Below, piece by piece: positions 6,688 to 9,211 of a stretch of DNA of 9,211 nucleotides (the stretch's first letter is position 1; each line of letters opens with the position of its first letter). Source of the DNA: Rhodoferax sp. UBA5149 (GTDB lineage Bacteria > Pseudomonadota > Gammaproteobacteria > Burkholderiales > Burkholderiaceae_C); assembly GCF_002413825.1 (NCBI RefSeq), contig NZ_DHXT01000013.1:1-9211 (forward strand). The letters run 5' to 3'. The notes below the pieces were generated by a model, which saw only the letters and a program-made list of their open reading frames with translations, was not told the DNA's origin and did no database searches. The position numbers and the translations under genes are program-made.

Positions 6688-7863
6688 TCAGCGTTCTTTA
6701 ATCGCGGCGCGGCTGTTGTACCAGTTCATCAGCAGCGAGGTCGCCAACGAGGTGGTCAGGTAAACCAGCATGACAATGGCAATGCATTCCACGGCCCGCC
6801 CGGTCTGGTTCAAGGCCGTGTTCGCAATGGACACCACGTCGGGATAACCAATCGCCACGGCCAACGAGGAGTTTTTGGTCAGGTTCAAAAACTGGTTGGT
6901 CATGGGCGGAATGATGACCCGCAGGGCCTGCGGCAGCATGACCAGCCGCATGGACTGGCCTGGGTTCAGCCCCAGTGCGGCAGCGGCCTCGCCCTGGCCA
7001 GCTGCAACCGACTGAATGCCGGAGCGAACCACTTCGGCCACGAAGGATGCCGTGTAGACCGTCAGACCCAGGAGCACTGAAAGAAACTCTGGCGTCAGCG
7101 AGCCGCCGTGTTCAATGGAGAACTCGCCTTTGCTGGGGAATTCAAAAGCAGTGGGTGCGCCCCCGGCCACCCATCCCAACAGACTCACTGCCAGACAGAT
7201 GGCGATCGGAACCCAGAACATGCTCTTGAGTTGGCCGGTGGCTTCAAATTGCCTGCGCGCCCATTTCAGGTAGACATAAGCCAGCGCCGCGCCGGCAATC
7301 AAACCGATCATGGCCCAAAATTGCCCAGCGGCCCACACCGGAATCGGAAAACTCAAGCCCCCCTTGCTGAGGAAAAAGGGCCCAACTTCCCAGGCCTCCG
7401 AAGCGGCAGGGAGGACCTCGGTAAACAGCAAATACCACATGAGCAATTGCAGCAACACGGGTACATTGCGAAATAATTCCACATAGGCATAGCACACGCC
7501 ACGCACCAGGGCGTTGCGCGAAAACCGGCCAACGCCCAGCAGCGTGCCCAAAACAGTCGTCAAAATGATGCCCAGGATCGCGACCCGCAAGGTGTTGGAC
7601 AGCCCCACCAGAAAGGCCTGCCAGTACGGCTGTGCCGAGTCAAAAGGGAACAGGCTTTCGCCGATATCAAACCCGGCGGGGCCGCTCAGAAAATCAAATC
7701 CGCTCTGAATGCCGCGGATTTTCATGTTGAGCAGTGTGTTGTGCGCGAGAAACCAGACGGCGGCAACAATCAGTCCGATCGCCACAAGCTGATAAATCAG
7801 ACCTCTAAATGCTTGACTGCGCCAGGACCAGTTCTTTTTCCGAGGGGGCGACTTTGGTGTCAT
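6688..7863 (-). CDS. aapQ: General L-amino acid ABC transporter permease (AapQ/BztB type)
   Basis: The 391-residue protein is the other channel subunit. A basic N-terminus (residues 1-20) leads to a first helix at about 22-40, a long extracytoplasmic stretch (41-80, including NMKIRGIQSGFDFL), helices at about 82-108 and 120-147, a loop with GPFFLSKGG (161-169), helices at about 180-199 and 215-232, another extracytoplasmic loop (233-256), and the transport core to the C-terminus. The EAA loop is at about 274-300 (FVAEVVRSGIQSVAAGQGEA followed by AAALGL). FRNVPVLLQLLMWY (131-144) and SLTPEFLSVLLGLTVYTASF (255-274) are characteristic of AapQ/BztB. The length suits that family, which is longer than ordinary amino acid permeases because of the extra N-terminal region. 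The start is ATG at 7861-7863, with GAGAAG about 9 bases upstream as a reasonable ribosome site. It follows the binding-protein gene after a 46-base gap. Confidence 0.92.
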   Translation of the reverse strand: MTPKSPPRKKNWSWRSQAFRGLIYQLVAIGLIVAAVWFLAHNTLLNMKIRGIQSGFDFLSGPAGFDIGESLFPFDSAQPYWQAFLVGLSNTLRVAILGIILTTVLGTLLGVGRFSRNALVRGVCYAYVELFRNVPVLLQLLMWYLLFTEVLPAASEAWEVGPFFLSKGGLSFPIPVWAAGQFWAMIGLIAGAALAYVYLKWARRQFEATGQLKSMFWVPIAICLAVSLLGWVAGGAPTAFEFPSKGEFSIEHGGSLTPEFLSVLLGLTVYTASFVAEVVRSGIQSVAAGQGEAAAALGLNPGQSMRLVMLPQALRVIIPPMTNQFLNLTKNSSLAVAIGYPDVVSIANTALNQTGRAVECIAIVMLVYLTTSLATSLLMNWYNSRAAIKER

Positions 7864-7880
7864 GGGCGTACGCTTCTCAA

Positions 7881-7898
7881 GCCAGCTGCAACGCTGGG
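7881..7898. other. Small hairpin in the gap between binding-protein and permease genes
   Basis: The 46-base gap between the aapJ-like and aapQ-like genes holds a short inverted repeat, CCAGC (7882-7886) and GCTGG (7893-7897), with a six-base loop. It has no U-tract, so it is not an intrinsic terminator. In many binding-protein operons a stem-loop after the binding-protein gene protects the upstream message and raises binding-protein levels over permease levels; this hairpin is short for that job, so the role is only a possibility. Confidence 0.25.
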
Positions 7899-7909
7899 GC
7901 AGGTCGAGA

Positions 7910-8944
7910 TCAACGGATCGGGTAGGCGTACATCAGGCCTCCCTTGTTCCACTGGTTGTTCAGTCCACGCGGCAAACCAAGTGCCGACGCGGGGCCTACG
8001 TTGCGCTCAAAGCTCTCGCCGTAGTTGCCTGTGGCTTTGATGGCGCGGGCCAGCCACTCTTTGTCCAGACCGAGCAGCTTGCCGGTGTCTTCATTGCCGC
8101 CACCCAGCAGGCGCTGCACCACGGGATCCGTGCTGGCCTTCATTTTGTCGACGTTGGCCTGGGTCACGCCGTACTCTTCCGCTTCCAGCAGGCCGTACAT
8201 GACCCATTTGACGATGGCAAACCACTCGTCATCACCGCGGCGCACCATGGGGCCCAGGGGTTCCTTGGAGATCAGATCAGGCAGGATGACGTGTTCTTTG
8301 GGATTCTTGGCCTCTTTCATTCGAATTGAAGCAAGACCCGATGCGTCGGTCGTGTACGCTACGCATCGGCCAGAGAAATACGCCGCATTCGCCGCCTCAA
8401 ACTGCTCGAACACGACGGGCTTGATGTTCAGCCCGTTGGCCTTGGAAAAGGACGCCAGGTTCTTCTCCGAAGTGGTACCCGACTGCACACAGACTGTCTG
8501 CCCTTTGAGTTGTTTGGCGCCTTTCAGTTTGCTCTTGGCGGGTACCATGAAACCTTGGCCGTCGTAGTAGTTGGCAACGGTCGAGCTCAAACCCTGTGAC
8601 GCGTCGCGCGTCAGGGTAAACGTCGTGTTGCGGGCCAGCAAATCGACTTCACCGGATTGCAGTGCGGTGAAGCGCTGCTGGGATGCCAAGGGCACATACT
8701 TGACCTTTTCGGGGTCGCGCAAGGTGGCCGCTGCCAGTGCCTTGCAAACATCCACATCCAGTCCCGACCACTTGCCACCCGAATCAGCGGCAGAAAAACC
8801 ATGCACGCCGGTACTCACACCGCAAATGATCTGGCCGCGTGCTTTGATCGCGTCCAAGGTTTTCCCGGCATGCGCGGGTGCTGCCATGGCGGCACCCAGG
8901 GCGGCCAGGAGAAGGGTCCAGGTTTTTGGCTTGTTCAGATTCAC
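7910..8944 (-). CDS. aapJ: Periplasmic general L-amino acid-binding protein (AapJ/BztA type)
   Basis: The 344-residue product is the soluble receptor of the importer. Residues 1-26 are a signal peptide: a Lys-containing start, a hydrophobic run LLLAALGAAMAA and a signal peptidase I site AHA|GK, so the mature protein is about 318 residues and periplasmic. It belongs to the SBP_bac_3 family. Family marks include ARGQIICGVSTGVHGFS (35-51), WSGLDVDVCKALAAA (59-73), the ligand-contact region ALQSGEVDLLARNTTFTLTR (94-113), VCVQSGTTSEKNL (151-163) and the C-terminal NYGESFERNVG (307-317) and NKGGLMYAYPIR (333-344). The C-terminal pattern is typical of AapJ/BztA, which bind a broad set of L-amino acids or Glu/Gln/Asp/Asn; sequence alone does not settle which. 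The start is GTG at 8942-8944, forced because the next Met (residue 20) is inside the signal peptide; GAAG eight bases upstream is a weak ribosome site. It follows the partial ATPase after 18 bases. Confidence 0.94.
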   Translation of the reverse strand: MNLNKPKTWTLLLAALGAAMAAPAHAGKTLDAIKARGQIICGVSTGVHGFSAADSGGKWSGLDVDVCKALAAATLRDPEKVKYVPLASQQRFTALQSGEVDLLARNTTFTLTRDASQGLSSTVANYYDGQGFMVPAKSKLKGAKQLKGQTVCVQSGTTSEKNLASFSKANGLNIKPVVFEQFEAANAAYFSGRCVAYTTDASGLASIRMKEAKNPKEHVILPDLISKEPLGPMVRRGDDEWFAIVKWVMYGLLEAEEYGVTQANVDKMKASTDPVVQRLLGGGNEDTGKLLGLDKEWLARAIKATGNYGESFERNVGPASALGLPRGLNNQWNKGGLMYAYPIR

Positions 8945-8962
8945 GTGTACGACTTCAGTTGA

Positions 8963-9211
8963 TCAGTGCTGCAAGATTTTGTTCAAGAAATCCTTGGTGC
9001 GCGGTTGGCGGTTTTCTGGCTGGCCAAAAAACTCATCCTTGGAACAATCTTCCAGAATATGGCCACCCACGTCAATGAAGATCACGCGGTTGGCGACCTT
9101 TCGCGCAAATCCCATTTCGTGGGTGACGACCATCATGGTCATGCCCTCTTTGGCAAGCTTCACCATCACGTCAAGCACCTCACCGACCATCTCGGGGTCG
9201 AGCGCGGACGT
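8963..9211 (-). CDS. Polar amino acid ABC transporter ATP-binding protein, C-terminal part (cut by window end)
   Basis: Only the last 82 residues are in the window. They begin TSALDPEMVGEV, that is, just after the Walker B acidic residue, and include the D-loop SALD and the switch His in VTHEMGFARKV, so the fragment is the end of an intact-looking ABC ATPase rather than a separate 75-residue gene starting at the internal ATG (9188-9190). It ends DFLNKILQH with TGA at 8963-8965. The VEDCSKDEFF-like segment (here LEDCSKDEFFGQPENR) recalls ATPases of glutamate/aspartate importers (GltL group), which is recollection and uncertain. Compared with the ATPase at 4820-5563 it carries an extra Gly (DVGGHILE) and a longer QPENRQPR stretch. 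The binding-protein gene starts 18 bases downstream, so the two are probably cotranscribed. It may be a second ATPase for this importer or the last gene of another importer outside the window. Confidence 0.9.
   Translation of the reverse strand, partial: TSALDPEMVGEVLDVMVKLAKEGMTMMVVTHEMGFARKVANRVIFIDVGGHILEDCSKDEFFGQPENRQPRTKDFLNKILQH

Noticed and set aside
8963..9190. A stand-alone 75-residue protein starting at the ATG at 9188-9190
   Set aside because: The codons just upstream to the window edge read TSALDPE in the same frame, which is the ABC D-loop region, so this is the end of a longer ATPase.

Overview
The window looks like a piece of chromosome from a GC-rich betaproteobacterium, most likely Burkholderiales and probably Comamonadaceae-like. 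The grounds are the DUF1631 protein at the left end, which is typical of that group, the style of the membrane-anchored TAXI protein, and a short AT-rich dispersed-type repeat between genes that resembles repeats I remember from Comamonadaceae. The placement is inference; there is no rRNA or other marker in the window.

Layout. Positions 5-2242 (+) hold a large DUF1631 protein whose 5' end lies at the window edge. Everything else is on the minus strand and converges on it. Read in the direction of transcription (right to left): the C-terminal end of a polar amino acid ABC ATPase (8963-9211, cut by the window), a periplasmic binding protein (7910-8944), two inner-membrane permeases (6688-7863 and 5570-6673) and a second, complete ABC ATPase (4820-5563). 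The last four form an AapJQMP / BztABCD-type general L-amino acid importer, with gaps of 46, 14 and 6 bases. A 200-base spacer containing a small AT-rich inverted repeat follows. Then comes a two-gene unit: a P1-family (DmpA/NylC-like) self-processing N-terminal-nucleophile hydrolase (3588-4619) and, 9 bases further on, a doubly membrane-anchored TAXI-type solute-binding protein (2232-3578). The 3' end of the TAXI gene overlaps the 3' end of the DUF1631 gene by 11 bases.

How the genes work together. The ABC genes make one complete importer: the binding protein catches amino acids in the periplasm, the two permeases form the channel and the ATPase drives it. The partial ATPase upstream is either a second ATPase for the same importer or the last gene of a neighbouring importer lying outside the window. 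The P1 hydrolase has no signal peptide and probably acts on amino-acid amides or small peptides in the cytoplasm. The TAXI protein has no TRAP permease beside it, so its partner and ligand are unknown. I found no mobile element, CRISPR array, RNA gene or clear novel defence-type system. The most unusual points are the two ATPases flanking one importer, the permease-less TAXI protein coupled to the P1 hydrolase, and the intergenic repeat.
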